A stretch of 64,000 nt of DNA from Roseburia zhanii (GTDB taxonomy: Bacteria; Bacillota; Clostridia; Lachnospirales; Lachnospiraceae), in the NCBI RefSeq assembly GCF_014287635.1, contig NZ_JACOPH010000008.1, positions 77,934 to 141,933 of the forward strand, read 5' to 3'. The notes beneath the pieces were generated by a model. The model searched no databases, was not told the origin of the DNA, and saw nothing but the letters and a program-made list of their open reading frames with translations. This document shows positions 9,269 through 18,800 of the stretch, piece by piece. Position 1 is the stretch's first letter, and every line of letters starts with the position of its first letter. Both the position numbers and the translations under genes were made by a program.

Positions 9269-9654
9269 AAGGCATCTGTATGAGAATCGGCTGCCTTTTG
9301 CATTCTTAAATATTTCATTTTAGCAAGCATCAGAAGTTCTTCCTGATCGTCTTTGGAAATATTGCGGAATAATTTTAACATATCCTGTTCCTGTGGGGAA
9401 AGATCTGTAGGCGGAGATGTCGTTGGATTCTCCGATATAGAAGATTTCCCTCTTAGAAGATAGTCAATGGAACATTGCAGGACTTCTGAAAGCTGTAGTA
9501 AAGTATTCGCTGCCGGAAGGCGGTTTCCACGTTCAATATCACTCATATTACCGGAAGAAATTCCGGTTTTTTCTTTTATATCTAGTTGAGTCAGACGAAG
9601 TTCTTTACGTCTTTCTTTGATTCGTTTTCCAATTTCAAGTGTGTCAAGTTCCAT
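9265..9654 (-). CDS. XRE-family helix-turn-helix regulator
   Basis: This is a small cytoplasmic DNA-binding protein of 129 residues. The N-terminal HTH_3 domain (about residues 5-65) reads IGKRIKERRKELRLTQLDIK followed by SGNMSDIERGNRLPAANTL, the classic Cro/C1 pattern ending in the SIDYLLRG hydrophobic anchor. The C-terminal 60 residues are acidic and uncharacterised. The start at 9654 (MELDTLE) is chosen because GGAGG stands 5 bases upstream on the minus strand; an earlier in-frame ATG at 9705 lacks a ribosome-binding site. It is the only clear minus-strand gene here, convergent with gshA and divergent from the HTH gene at 9874. It probably acts on the shared region between them. Confidence 0.85.
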   Translation of the reverse strand: MELDTLEIGKRIKERRKELRLTQLDIKEKTGISSGNMSDIERGNRLPAANTLLQLSEVLQCSIDYLLRGKSSISENPTTSPPTDLSPQEQDMLKLFRNISKDDQEELLMLAKMKYLRMQKAADSHTDAF

Positions 9655-9742
9655 AGGTACCTCCATATTATATATATCGAAATCGTAACCATCAGCTAAT
9701 ATCATTTGTAAAGCTATAATCTCCTATAAAGGATAAAATATA

Positions 9743-9838
9743 TTGACATTCTCCGATATGAGAGATATACTTTTGAAAGGGTTAAAAATAAACCAAAATA
9801 AAAATAACATATATTAAGGATTTTCTCAATCGAGAAAA
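9743..9838 (+). promoter_or_regulatory. Strong promoter and candidate operators between the divergent HTH genes
   Basis: TTGACA (9743-9748), 17 bases and TATACT (9766-9771) form a near-consensus promoter reading toward the gene at 9874. Its spacer contains TCTC-N6-GAGA (9750-9763). A second inverted repeat, TTTTCTC-AATC-GAGAAAA (9821-9838), lies downstream of the start point. These are candidate sites for the XRE protein encoded divergently. Confidence 0.65.
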
Positions 9839-9873
9839 GTTATTCAGGAGAGTAAACGAAAGAGGCGAATGGT

Positions 9874-10146
9874 ATGAGTGCATTTGAAAAGGCAGGATAT
9901 ACAACGTTTGGAAAACTGATCAAGAAAAAGCTGATCGACCGGAACATGACAGCGACACAGCTTGCAGATACATTAGGGACAACGCCACAGTATCTGAACA
10001 AGATCCTGCATGGAGAACGAAGCGGAGAAAAATACATACAGGCGATCAGTGAGATCTTAAATATAGAAACAGAATGGTACAAAGGCGAAACGATTGTTGC
10101 AAAAGAAGAAGTCAGGGGAAATTATGAAAAGAGTAATCATATGTGA
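9874..10146 (+). CDS. Small Cro/C1-type helix-turn-helix protein
   Basis: This is a 90-residue protein with a phage-repressor-like HTH over residues 10-70: TFGKLIKKKLIDRNMTATQL and GTTPQYLNKILHGERSGEKY. It is likely a DNA-binding regulator in the cytoplasm; the target is unknown. GAGG (9862-9865) lies 8 bases before the ATG. The strong promoter at 9743 drives it. The gene overlaps the LytTR gene by 23 bp, so the two proteins are probably made together and may act together on the surface-protein genes downstream. Confidence 0.75.
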   Translation: MSAFEKAGYTTFGKLIKKKLIDRNMTATQLADTLGTTPQYLNKILHGERSGEKYIQAISEILNIETEWYKGETIVAKEEVRGNYEKSNHM

Positions 10147-10831
10147 CGAAGAAATGGAATCCGTTTCAAAACTAAGCACGATGATCGGGCAGATATTCCC
10201 GAAGCAATTTTTGCTGCATGGCTATGTATCTGCGAAACAGTTATTTTATGAAATAGAGGATGGATTTATAAGAACAGCAGATATTATTTTTTTATCAATG
10301 GAAATCAAACAGGTGACAGAGATAGACTTTGCGATGTACATACAACAGAAATTTCCAATGGCACAGATCATATTTTTAGCGGAAAATCTACAACAGGTAG
10401 AAGCAATGTTTGATGAAATCTCACCAGATGGACTGTTGTTAAAGCCATTAAACAGACAACGGTTAGAAAAATGTGTAAAAAAAGTCCTGTCAGAAAAAGG
10501 CGGCAAAGAAGAATTGTTTTCCATAAAACAGAATGGAACTGCTATCTTTTTCCCAATAGAAGAAATCTCATATGTCGAGAGTCAGGGACGGAAATTGCAG
10601 ATCCACAGGAAAGATGCAGTCATATGTATTTATGGACGGATATCAGGATTGTGTGAAGCATATGGAGAAACGTTTATTCGGTGTCATCAAAGTTATGCAG
10701 TAAACCGGAATCATATTGTAGAACTTGCGGCAACAAAGATTATCTTGGAAAATGGAATGGAGATACCTGTGAGCAGACAGCGGTACCGCGAGGTGAAAGC
10801 GGCGTTAGAACATAACCATGCATACTTGTAA
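10124..10831 (+). CDS. LytTR-family regulator with a degenerate receiver domain
   Basis: This is a 235-residue regulator. Residues 1-120 fold like a response-regulator receiver: the acidic pair is in IICDEE (Asp8/Glu9) and the conserved lysine is in LLLKPL (Lys107). At the phospho-acceptor position the sequence is IIFLSME, so Ser58 replaces the expected Asp. Residues 130-235 are a LytTR DNA-binding domain (ISYVESQGRKLQIH, FIRCHQSYAVNRNHI, IPVSRQRYREVKAAL). The ATG at 10124 is chosen because AGGGG (10114-10118) stands just before it; an in-frame TTG at 10094 is less likely. No histidine kinase is adjacent. It is likely a phosphorylation-independent activator of the following surface-protein genes; this role is inference. 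Confidence 0.85.
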   Translation: MKRVIICDEEMESVSKLSTMIGQIFPKQFLLHGYVSAKQLFYEIEDGFIRTADIIFLSMEIKQVTEIDFAMYIQQKFPMAQIIFLAENLQQVEAMFDEISPDGLLLKPLNRQRLEKCVKKVLSEKGGKEELFSIKQNGTAIFFPIEEISYVESQGRKLQIHRKDAVICIYGRISGLCEAYGETFIRCHQSYAVNRNHIVELAATKIILENGMEIPVSRQRYREVKAALEHNHAYL

Positions 10832-10935
10832 ACTGCGACAAACTTACGACAATATATGACAAATAATGCCAGATGTGACAAGATCAAAACCAGTTAGTAC
10901 AAATGACATTTGCGGCGAGAGCAGCGTAGTATAAT
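10831..10935 (+). promoter_or_regulatory. Promoter with GACAA direct repeats before the surface-protein genes
   Basis: GACAA occurs at 10837, 10848, 10858 and 10877, that is 11, 10 and 19 bases apart, close to whole helical turns. CCAGTTAGT (10890-10898) resembles a LytTR half-site. The -10 box TATAAT (10930-10935) has no good -35 partner, as expected for an activator-dependent promoter. The neighbouring LytTR protein is the obvious candidate activator. Confidence 0.5.
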
Positions 10936-10965
10936 CAATTTAAGCCAACTATGAAAGGAGAGAAT

Positions 10966-12069
10966 ATGGTTATGAGAAAATATGTAAAAGTATTATTTAT
11001 GATGGCTATGGCAGTAGTATTAACAGTTGCCGCTGGTATCAAAACACAGGCGGCAGAAACTTCGGCAGTAACCGCAAATCTTGTCGGAGCAGAGGAAGAT
11101 GGAACGAATGTAACGGCATCGACTTACAAGATAGAGGAAAATTCAGGAGGCGCGATCAAAATTCCGATACAGGTGTCACAAGCTGGAGCTGTTAATATTG
11201 ATACAACAATTTTTACACAGGCAGGAACCAGTATAACAGGCTTTATCAGTAATGTAGAGAATCCGTCAGGTATGCAGGATGTTTTGCAGTATGGTATAAA
11301 TACTGTCAGAGATTCTAAATGTAGTCTGAATTTTTCTGTATATACAGAAAATGCAGGAAAGTTGTACTTGCTTCTTAGTCTGGATAAAACACATCAGAGT
11401 GTATCAGCAGATATTCAGGTCAAAGCATACATAAAGACGGTTACGACAGGTAGGGCACTGAAATCAGGAGAATGGGAGAATGGATATGGTCATTACAAAA
11501 CACCGGCGTACTATCCAGTTAATGCCAAATCTTCAGGACTTTTAAAAATCAATGCAACTGGAGATGGAATTTCTGTCGTTTTGTGCAACAGTAAAAAGCA
11601 GGAAGTGAGTGACAGCTTTTCGAGTGGAATATCATATGCAGGTGTGCGAAAGGGAACATATTATATAAAAGTGAAACAGTCTGGGGCATATAAGTTGCAA
11701 TATACATTTACGGCTGTAAAAGAGAAGAAAAATTATAAGAGTAAAAAAGCAGTTACTTTAAAAAGCGGTAAAAAAGAAACAGGTGTATTTGCATGTGATG
11801 ATGCAAAAAAGAAAAAAACATCTCGTTGGTATAAGATTACAGTTCCAAGTAATAAGACAATAAAAGTACAAATTGACAGGCAAGGTGCTCTGAATCCAAT
11901 GTTCTTGTCATTATATCAAAAATCGGGTAAAAAATTAAAATTATATACCGATGGAACATTAAAAAATAAAAAGAAAAACACGGGCAAAATAAAAGTAGAA
12001 AAAGGTACTTATTATATGGAACTTGAGAGTTATGGCTATATCGGAACCTATTCAATCAAGTGGAAATAG
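10966..12069 (+). CDS. Secreted protein with PPC-like beta-sandwich repeats
   Basis: This is an exported protein of about 367 residues with unknown function. A signal peptide is clear: a basic start, a hydrophobic stretch LFMMAMAVVLTVAAGI and a cleavage site after TQA. Two C-terminal segments look like pre-peptidase C-terminal (PPC) domains: GLLKINATGDG...KGTYYIKVKQSGAY and RWYKITVPSNKTIKVQI...KGTYYMELESYGYIGTY. The protein is very lysine-rich toward its end and has no LPXTG, SLH or LysM anchor. The start at 10966 is placed 5 bases after AAGGAG (10955-10960); the ATG at 10972 is also possible. It is the first of four consecutive secreted proteins behind the LytTR regulator. Confidence 0.75.
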   Translation: MVMRKYVKVLFMMAMAVVLTVAAGIKTQAAETSAVTANLVGAEEDGTNVTASTYKIEENSGGAIKIPIQVSQAGAVNIDTTIFTQAGTSITGFISNVENPSGMQDVLQYGINTVRDSKCSLNFSVYTENAGKLYLLLSLDKTHQSVSADIQVKAYIKTVTTGRALKSGEWENGYGHYKTPAYYPVNAKSSGLLKINATGDGISVVLCNSKKQEVSDSFSSGISYAGVRKGTYYIKVKQSGAYKLQYTFTAVKEKKNYKSKKAVTLKSGKKETGVFACDDAKKKKTSRWYKITVPSNKTIKVQIDRQGALNPMFLSLYQKSGKKLKLYTDGTLKNKKKNTGKIKVEKGTYYMELESYGYIGTYSIKWK

Positions 12070-12132
12070 AACTTAATGTTAAAAAACATCGGACAGGTAT
12101 GAAAGTTGAATGAAAGGAAAAGGTACAAGAAT

Positions 12133-13611
12133 ATGAAGAAAAAAATATTATCGATTTTGCTGGCAATGTGTGTGGTGACAGGAACTGTAACTGCATCACC
12201 GGAGCAGATGATCGTGAAGGCGGCAGAGAATACAACAGAAGATACGGATAGTGATTTCTGGAAAGATTGTTATCTTAAATTAGATGATGGAACAATAGAG
12301 ATTTGTTATGTTCCTGCTGGTACTACTATGGGCAGCATTATTATTCCATCAGAAATTGACGGAAAAAAGGTGACAGCTATAGGAGGTTATGCATTTAGTG
12401 ATTGTGATAGTTTAACATCAGTTACATTACCAAACTCGATTACACGTATAGGATCTGGTGCTTTTGCAGAGTGTGGAAGTTTAACAAGTATTAAAATTCC
12501 GGATTCCGTTACAACTATAGGAGAGAATGCATTTTATGCCTGTGTTAATTTGACATCAGTCACGTTGCCAAATTCGATTATATGTATAGAAGAGAACACT
12601 TTTAGTGATTGCAAGAGTTTGACAAGTATTATGATTCCAAATTCTGTGACAGCTATAGGAAAAGAAGCATTTGCTGATTGCAGCAGTTTGACATCCGTTA
12701 CAATTCCAAATTCTGTGACAACTATAGGAAATGATGCATTTAATGGATGTAACAGTTTAACATCCGTTACAATTCCAGATTCCGTGACAGCTATAGGAAG
12801 TGACGCATTTAATGGATGTAACAGTTTAACATCTGTTACATTGCCAAATTCGATTACACGTATAGAAGAGAATGCTTTTAGTGCTTGCAAGAGTTTAACA
12901 AGTATTACGATCCCCGCTTCTGTTCAAGAAATTGCTTCCGGTGCATTTTCCTGGTGTGAGAACTTAAAACAAGTTGTTTTATTAAATCCAAATACACAAA
13001 TTGATCAGACTGCTTTTACACATACTTTATGGCAGGATCAGAATCAGACTGCTGCTGACAGTAATAGCAGTACGACAACAGAACCAACAACATATGTTTT
13101 ATCGAATGTAAGATCATCTGTTAATAGTGTTGTTTATAATGGTGGTGAACAGAAACCATCTGTTGTCGTTACTGATACGGCAGGACAAGTGAAAGATGCA
13201 TCGAATTATACGATCACCTATAGCAATAATGTAAATGTAGGACAGGCAACGATCACTGTTACAGGAATTGGCAACTGCACAGGAACAGTGACAGCAACAT
13301 TTACCATTCTTCCAAAAGGTACAAAATTATCTAAGGTGACTGCGAAAAAGAAAAAGGCACTTGTAAAATGGAAGAAACAGACGGCACAGACAACCGGATA
13401 TCAGATTCAGTATGGCAGAAATGCCAAATTTAACGGTGCAAAGATCACAACAATCAAGAAAAACAAAACTGCATCAGCTACACTTAAGAAATTAAAAGCA
13501 AAAAAGAAATATTATGTGCGTATTCGTACATATAAAAATGTGCAGATCAATGGAAGATCCACGCAATTATATTCTAACTGGTCAAAAGCAAAAACAGTGA
13601 AAGTCAAATAA
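12133..13611 (+). CDS. BspA-type leucine-rich-repeat surface protein
   Basis: This is a secreted protein of 492 residues. The signal peptide (MKKKILSILLAMCVVTGTVT) is followed by about ten 23-residue LRR_5 units of the form SLTSVTIPNSVTTIGNDAF, as in the BspA family of adhesins. Then comes an Ig-like segment (YVLSNVRSSVNSVVYNGGEQ onward). A lysine-rich Fn3-like C-terminal module (LSKVTAKKKK ... YYVRIRTYKN ... YSNWSKAKTVKVK) closes the protein and recurs in the next two proteins. BspA-like proteins often bind host or bacterial surfaces; the partner here is unknown. The ATG at 12133 is chosen over a TTG at 12106 because it starts the signal peptide and follows an AAAAGG site. A terminator follows. 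Confidence 0.88.
   Translation: MKKKILSILLAMCVVTGTVTASPEQMIVKAAENTTEDTDSDFWKDCYLKLDDGTIEICYVPAGTTMGSIIIPSEIDGKKVTAIGGYAFSDCDSLTSVTLPNSITRIGSGAFAECGSLTSIKIPDSVTTIGENAFYACVNLTSVTLPNSIICIEENTFSDCKSLTSIMIPNSVTAIGKEAFADCSSLTSVTIPNSVTTIGNDAFNGCNSLTSVTIPDSVTAIGSDAFNGCNSLTSVTLPNSITRIEENAFSACKSLTSITIPASVQEIASGAFSWCENLKQVVLLNPNTQIDQTAFTHTLWQDQNQTAADSNSSTTTEPTTYVLSNVRSSVNSVVYNGGEQKPSVVVTDTAGQVKDASNYTITYSNNVNVGQATITVTGIGNCTGTVTATFTILPKGTKLSKVTAKKKKALVKWKKQTAQTTGYQIQYGRNAKFNGAKITTIKKNKTASATLKKLKAKKKYYVRIRTYKNVQINGRSTQLYSNWSKAKTVKVK
12412..12963 (+). repeat. Eight in-frame 69-bp tandem repeats coding for LRR units
   Basis: Units start at 12412, 12481, 12550, 12619, 12688, 12757, 12826 and 12895, an exact 69-bp period equal to 23 residues. 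The ends of units 5 and 6 are almost identical in DNA (GCATTTAATGGATGTAACAG recurs at 12736 and 12805), which points to recent copying. Confidence 0.9.
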
Positions 13612-13628
13612 GTATTGAAAAATTATTT

Positions 13629-13674
13629 AAACCATACAGATCGTAGAAGTGTCTGCAATCTGTATGGTTTTATA
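13629..13674 (+). terminator. Rho-independent terminator after the first LRR gene
   Basis: AAACCATACAGAT (13629-13641) pairs perfectly with ATCTGTATGGTTT (13658-13670), a 13-bp stem, followed by TATAC after a four-T run. Confidence 0.8.
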
Positions 13675-13692
13675 CTAACGGAGGTCTAAAAA

Positions 13693-13759
13693 GGTTACTG
13701 TTCAGACAGCACCTAAACACTCTGCTGTTTAGGTGCGTATGACCGTGATTGGGGTAACC
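13693..13759. repeat. Short palindromic element, copy 1 (GTTAC family)
   Basis: The element starts with GGTTACTGTTCAGAC and ends with GGTAACC. Inside, CACCTAAACA and TGTTTAGGTG form a perfect 10-bp stem around CTCTGC (13710-13735), followed by CGTATGACCGTGATT. The same frame with different but still paired stems is found at 37938 and 58157. It does not code for protein. Confidence 0.7.
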
Positions 13760-13804
13760 TAAAAAGTTCTGAGAGTATAGGAAACAAAAAGGAGGGCGAA
13801 TGAT

Positions 13805-15802
13805 ATGAAGAAAAAGTTTTTATCTGTTTTGTTGGCATTATGCATGGTGGCAGGAACTGCAACTGCATCACCAGAGCAGATGATCGTGCAGGCGGCAGAG
13901 GAAGATATTGTTGATCCGGTTGGAGATGATTTGCGGTATGGAAATTATCAGTATCAGGTACAACAAGATGGAACCGTGATGATCACGAAATATTATGATG
14001 ATGAGACGACGAGTATTGTGATTCCATCGGAGATTGATGGGAAGAAAGTTACAAGAATATGGGAATATGCATTTTCATCTTGTTCGAACTTGGTCAGTGT
14101 AAGTATTCCAAATTCGATTGATACTATAGGTGAATCGGCATTTAGTAGTTGTAAAAAATTAACAAATATCACGATCCCAAATTCGATTGATACTATAAGT
14201 AGAGGGGCATTTAGTAATTGTGAAAATTTAACAAATATTGTAATTCCTAATTCAGTAAAATGTATTGAAAAAAATGCATTTTCAGGTTGTTATAGTCTGA
14301 CTGGTATCACAATTCCGGATTCTGTCACAACGATAGGAAATTCAGCTTTCAGTAGATGTTACAAGTTAGAAGATATTCAAATTTCTGATGCTACATATGA
14401 TATTGGATGGGAAGCATTTAGTGCAACAGCTTGGCTGTCTGCTGCGTTTGATAACGATGATCCATATATCATACTGAATCATGTATTGATAGAAGTAAAA
14501 GGTGATAAAAGTATTACAAATTTTACGATTCCAGATTCTGTTACCAGTATTGCCGGGGCTGCATTTAGGGGATTTAATAATCTGACAACTGTAACAATCC
14601 CAGATTCTGTTAAATATATAGGAGATTATGCATTTAATCAATGCACCAGTTTAACAAACGTGACAATCCCGGATTCTGTCATTGGCATTGGAGAGTTTGC
14701 ATTTTATAGCTGCGATAATCTGACGAATATCACGATCCCGGCATCAGTGATGCAGATTGGTGATGCGGCATTTTATGGTACAACATGGTTAGATAATGAA
14801 GCAAAAAAGAGTCCGTTTGTAGTAATTAACAATATCTTAATTGATGGAAGTACTGCATCAGGCAATGTGAATATTCCAAACACTGTCACATATATTGCAG
14901 GTCATGCATTTTACGAAAATAAAAATATTACCAGTGTTACGATTCCGAGTACTGTTACACAGATAGGAGCATATGCATTCAATGAATGTGGCAATTTAAA
15001 AAGTGTTACAATTCCGACATCAGTTACAAAAATCGGAGCATATGCATTTAGTTCCAGTGGTTTAGAAAGTGTTACGATACCGGCATCAGTTACAGCTGTA
15101 GATGAGTATGCATTTTCAGAATGTCCTAACTTGAAAAATGTTGTCTTTTTAAATCCTTCTACCAAATTTGTCTATTGGCGTGTATTTGCTGACTCTCCAA
15201 ATGTTTCCGTATCTTACGGAGATCAGGACCAAAATACAGACAATAATTCTACAAAAAATAATAATAATAACGGACAGAAAATAATAGCCTTATCCACAAT
15301 CAAATCATCTGTTACCAGTGTTACTTATACCGGAAAAGCACAGCAGCCGGCAGTTGTCATTACAGATACAACGGGACAGACTGTTGATTCATCTAATTAC
15401 ACATTAACCTATAGCAACAACAAAAATGTCGGACAGGCTACCGTTACAGCAACCGGAATCGGTAATTATACCGGAACCCTGACAGCAGTATTTAACATAG
15501 TGCCAAAAGGAACAAATCTATCTAAAGTAACTGTAAAGAAAAAGAGTTTCCTTGCAAAATGGAAAAAACAGTCTGCACAGACAAGCGGCTATGAACTTCA
15601 ATATGCCACAAATGCAAAATTCAAAGGTGCAAAGATCAAGACAGTAAAGAAGAACAAGATAACATCTATTGCAGTTAAAAAATTAAAATCGAAGAAAAAA
15701 TATTATGTTCGTGTGCGTACTTATAAGACGGTGAAAATCAATGGGAAATCGATGAAATTGTATTCGAACTGGTCAAAGGCAAAGAAGGTCAAAGTAAAAT
15801 AA
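13805..15802 (+). CDS. BspA-type leucine-rich-repeat surface protein, paralogue
   Basis: This is a secreted 665-residue paralogue of the preceding LRR protein. Its N-terminus is almost the same (the mature part begins ASPEQMIVQAAEE against ASPEQMIVKAAEN). More numerous and less regular LRR_5 units follow (for example SLTNVTIPDSVIGIGEFAFY), interrupted by spacer segments such as TAWLSAAFDNDDPYIILN. The Ig-like and lysine-rich Fn3-like C-terminal modules are conserved, ending in KAKKVKVK. GGAGG (13791-13795) lies 9 bases before the ATG. The gene for the giant surface protein begins 14 bp after its stop, so the two are co-transcribed. The pair arose by gene duplication followed by repeat divergence. 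Confidence 0.88.
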   Translation: MKKKFLSVLLALCMVAGTATASPEQMIVQAAEEDIVDPVGDDLRYGNYQYQVQQDGTVMITKYYDDETTSIVIPSEIDGKKVTRIWEYAFSSCSNLVSVSIPNSIDTIGESAFSSCKKLTNITIPNSIDTISRGAFSNCENLTNIVIPNSVKCIEKNAFSGCYSLTGITIPDSVTTIGNSAFSRCYKLEDIQISDATYDIGWEAFSATAWLSAAFDNDDPYIILNHVLIEVKGDKSITNFTIPDSVTSIAGAAFRGFNNLTTVTIPDSVKYIGDYAFNQCTSLTNVTIPDSVIGIGEFAFYSCDNLTNITIPASVMQIGDAAFYGTTWLDNEAKKSPFVVINNILIDGSTASGNVNIPNTVTYIAGHAFYENKNITSVTIPSTVTQIGAYAFNECGNLKSVTIPTSVTKIGAYAFSSSGLESVTIPASVTAVDEYAFSECPNLKNVVFLNPSTKFVYWRVFADSPNVSVSYGDQDQNTDNNSTKNNNNNGQKIIALSTIKSSVTSVTYTGKAQQPAVVITDTTGQTVDSSNYTLTYSNNKNVGQATVTATGIGNYTGTLTAVFNIVPKGTNLSKVTVKKKSFLAKWKKQSAQTSGYELQYATNAKFKGAKIKTVKKNKITSIAVKKLKSKKKYYVRVRTYKTVKINGKSMKLYSNWSKAKKVKVK

Positions 15803-15816
15803 GGATGGTATAGAAT

Positions 15817-18800
15817 ATGAAAAAAATTAGAAGATGGATTTCTAGACTGCTTGTTTTTGCAATTTTATTGACGAGTATCCCGGTATGTAGGGCTGGTTTT
15901 GTAATGGCAAAAGATAGGGGCAGTATTGCAGAATTTATTAAGGATGACAGATGGAAAAACGGAGTTAGTTGGGGGAAGTTAAAAGACCCCGAATTTAAGA
16001 TTGAGAAGGGGTTAGGAACCGGATGTAATGCATATGTAAGGGATTTTACTCTTTATGTACATGGTGTATCTTTACATGAGGGCTCAAAATTTACAAATAA
16101 ATATGAACTGAATACAGGAGATGTTGGACATTGGTATGTGAGTAAGAGCAATCAGCATTGGTTTGCTGTAATAGGAAGAAGTGAGAATTGGCTGCATGTA
16201 GCGGAAGGCAATTATGGCCCGGGGGTAGTTCATATTCAAAATAATAGATATAATATTAAAGATATGAAGTTTTCCTATGGATATCATTATAGTGGGAGTG
16301 GTAATGTTTCACCATCTCTGCCACAATCTCAACCGGTAAAAAATGCCTCTGTGAAAGCTATTTGGGCTGATAAGTATGATACCAATATGGTTTGTAAAGC
16401 GAAGGTATACAATCCCGGCAGAAAAAGAATTTCTGTATGTGGAATTCAAGTGAGAGATGGCAACAATATAATTGGCAGAAAAGAAGAAGTGTTTTATCCT
16501 ATTAATCAATACGTATCTGAGGGTAGTATCGAATACAATCTTAATACGGAAGTAGGGATTAGCCTTAGACCGGGTCATGTGTATGGATGGCAAGTATATG
16601 CCGATGTGAATGGAACCAGATATTATACGGATTGGATTAATGACAGAACCACAGGGACTGAAAAGCCGAATACTCCATCATTGAGTACATCTAAAACAGA
16701 TTATGCGGTTGGAGATGCGGTTACAGTATGTTGGGGGGCAGATGCTGCTGCTTATAGTGGTTATTCAATGACGATTACCCAGACAAAAGGTGGAAGTTAT
16801 ACAAAAACTCAGACTACAGATTCAGCAAATGCAACATCGATAGCCTTTTCTCTGCCTGGTGAGGGAGAGTATCAAATAACAGGTTTCGCACGAGGGGGAG
16901 TGAATAGCGATACAGCTGTTCTTAATAAAACCATTGTAGCTCATAATCCTAGTAAGGTTCGTTTTGTAGAATATGATAAAGATAATAAGGAAAACTTATT
17001 ATGCGAGCAAACAGTAAGATATGGGTATTCAGCAATTGCACCGACAGGAATCAGCAGAAAAGGGCATACATTTACTGGATGGAAAGGTGAATATAGTAAT
17101 GTGACATCTGATAGGACAATTGTTGCACAATTTAAAAGAAATTCGTATAAAGTAACATTTGTAGATAAAGATGGCAATATTGTTGATACACAATCTGTTT
17201 TATACGAGAATGATGCTATTGCACCGACTCCACCTGAAGCTGAAGCCGGATATGTTTTCGCTGGCTGGGATAATGAGGATTATAAAAATGTTCAGGGAAA
17301 TGTTACTGTAAAAGCTTGTTATGTCTGGAAAAATAATGATCTTCCGGTTTTGGTTGAAATAAATAGTTGTATTTTTAAGGAAGATGGATATATTGTAAAT
17401 TACAATATAAAGAATAATCCTGATAAACGAACAAGATGCAGAGGAATATTTTCATTAAGAACATCTACTGGAAAACTTATAAATTCAACAGAATCAGGAG
17501 CTTTTTCATTGGATAAGGCTGAATATCGAAAAAATTTGGAAATGTACATACCATATGACGGAGTAGCTACAAATGTCAGTTTGTACATTGTTGATAGATT
17601 TTCGTCAGGTATTCCATATTCGCAAACAGTTTCATACGAACTTGAACGAGAATGGAGTGATTGGATTCCGACTAATCCGGGCGAAAAAGTTGAGGTGGAA
17701 AATAGAACTGAGTACAGGTATAGAAATCTATTAACAGCTACAACCAGAAATTCTGTGAATGAAGGCTGGAATCTGGTAGATACGATATTTGATACTGACT
17801 GGAACTATGGTTCATGGAGTGGATGGTCAAGAACTGCATATAGTCCAAGCGAAACAATAAATACAAAACGCGAAGTTCAATCAAAGGATGTGTCTAATAA
17901 TGATGGATATTCAAGAAGAATATTCTATTATTGGAAGGATCCTAATAAGCTTGCTTTCTCATATTATAATGAAGGTGGAATGATTTATTATGAGTATTGT
18001 GAAAATAGTTATGATTCTTTGAAGATGAGAGCCATAGGTTCATATAATGGACAGACAAAGTATTATATTGGGGATTATGGATGTAATTTTAGATCGGAAT
18101 GCTGGTTCTTAAAGCAAGAATATTCTGTTCCTGCTACAAGTCACAAAGAATATCGTTACAGAGATGCTACAAAAGGATATTCATATAAATGGTCAAAGTG
18201 GGATGACTGGTCTGATTGGACGACTGATGAGGTAAATGCAAATTCTTCTAAAGAGGTGGAGTCAAGAACAACGTACCGTTATAGAGCTAAAATGACGGAT
18301 TTAGAGAATAACGAAGGAAAAGAATATACAATTAATGGCAGTGTTGATTCCTTATTAGCGGGAAAAGAAGCTTTAATTCAAGTATACAAAGGAGATGAAC
18401 CTTCTGACTCTAATAATGAGTATGTTGGAAAAGTCACAATTAATGAAGACGGAAGTTTTTCACATAAATTTGTATGCAGACAGGAGATTAGTGAAAAAAC
18501 AGGCGATTATAAAGTCATGATGGCGATAGAAGGAGGAGATGAACCTTTTTATCTGGAAACAATTGAAGCTCCAAAACCTAAGTATACTGTCATATTTAAG
18601 GGGATGAACGGAGAAATAATTGATACACAGACTGTTACATTAGGTCATAGTGCAACTTCTCCAAAAGCACCAGAAGAACAAAACTATACTTTCATTGGAT
18701 GGGATTATGGTGTTACAAATATCAGAGATGATATGGAAATTACTGCTCAATATGCGAAAAACAAGTACAGTGTAGCTTTTGTAAACTGGGAAACAAAGGA

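Noticed and set aside
12534..12890. A repetitive minus-strand open frame
   Set aside because: It mirrors the 69-bp LRR repeats of the + strand gene; its repetitiveness is a by-product.
12412..12963. Regular repeats suggestive of a CRISPR array
   Set aside because: The units are in-frame coding LRR repeats with no unrelated spacers, and no cas genes are present.
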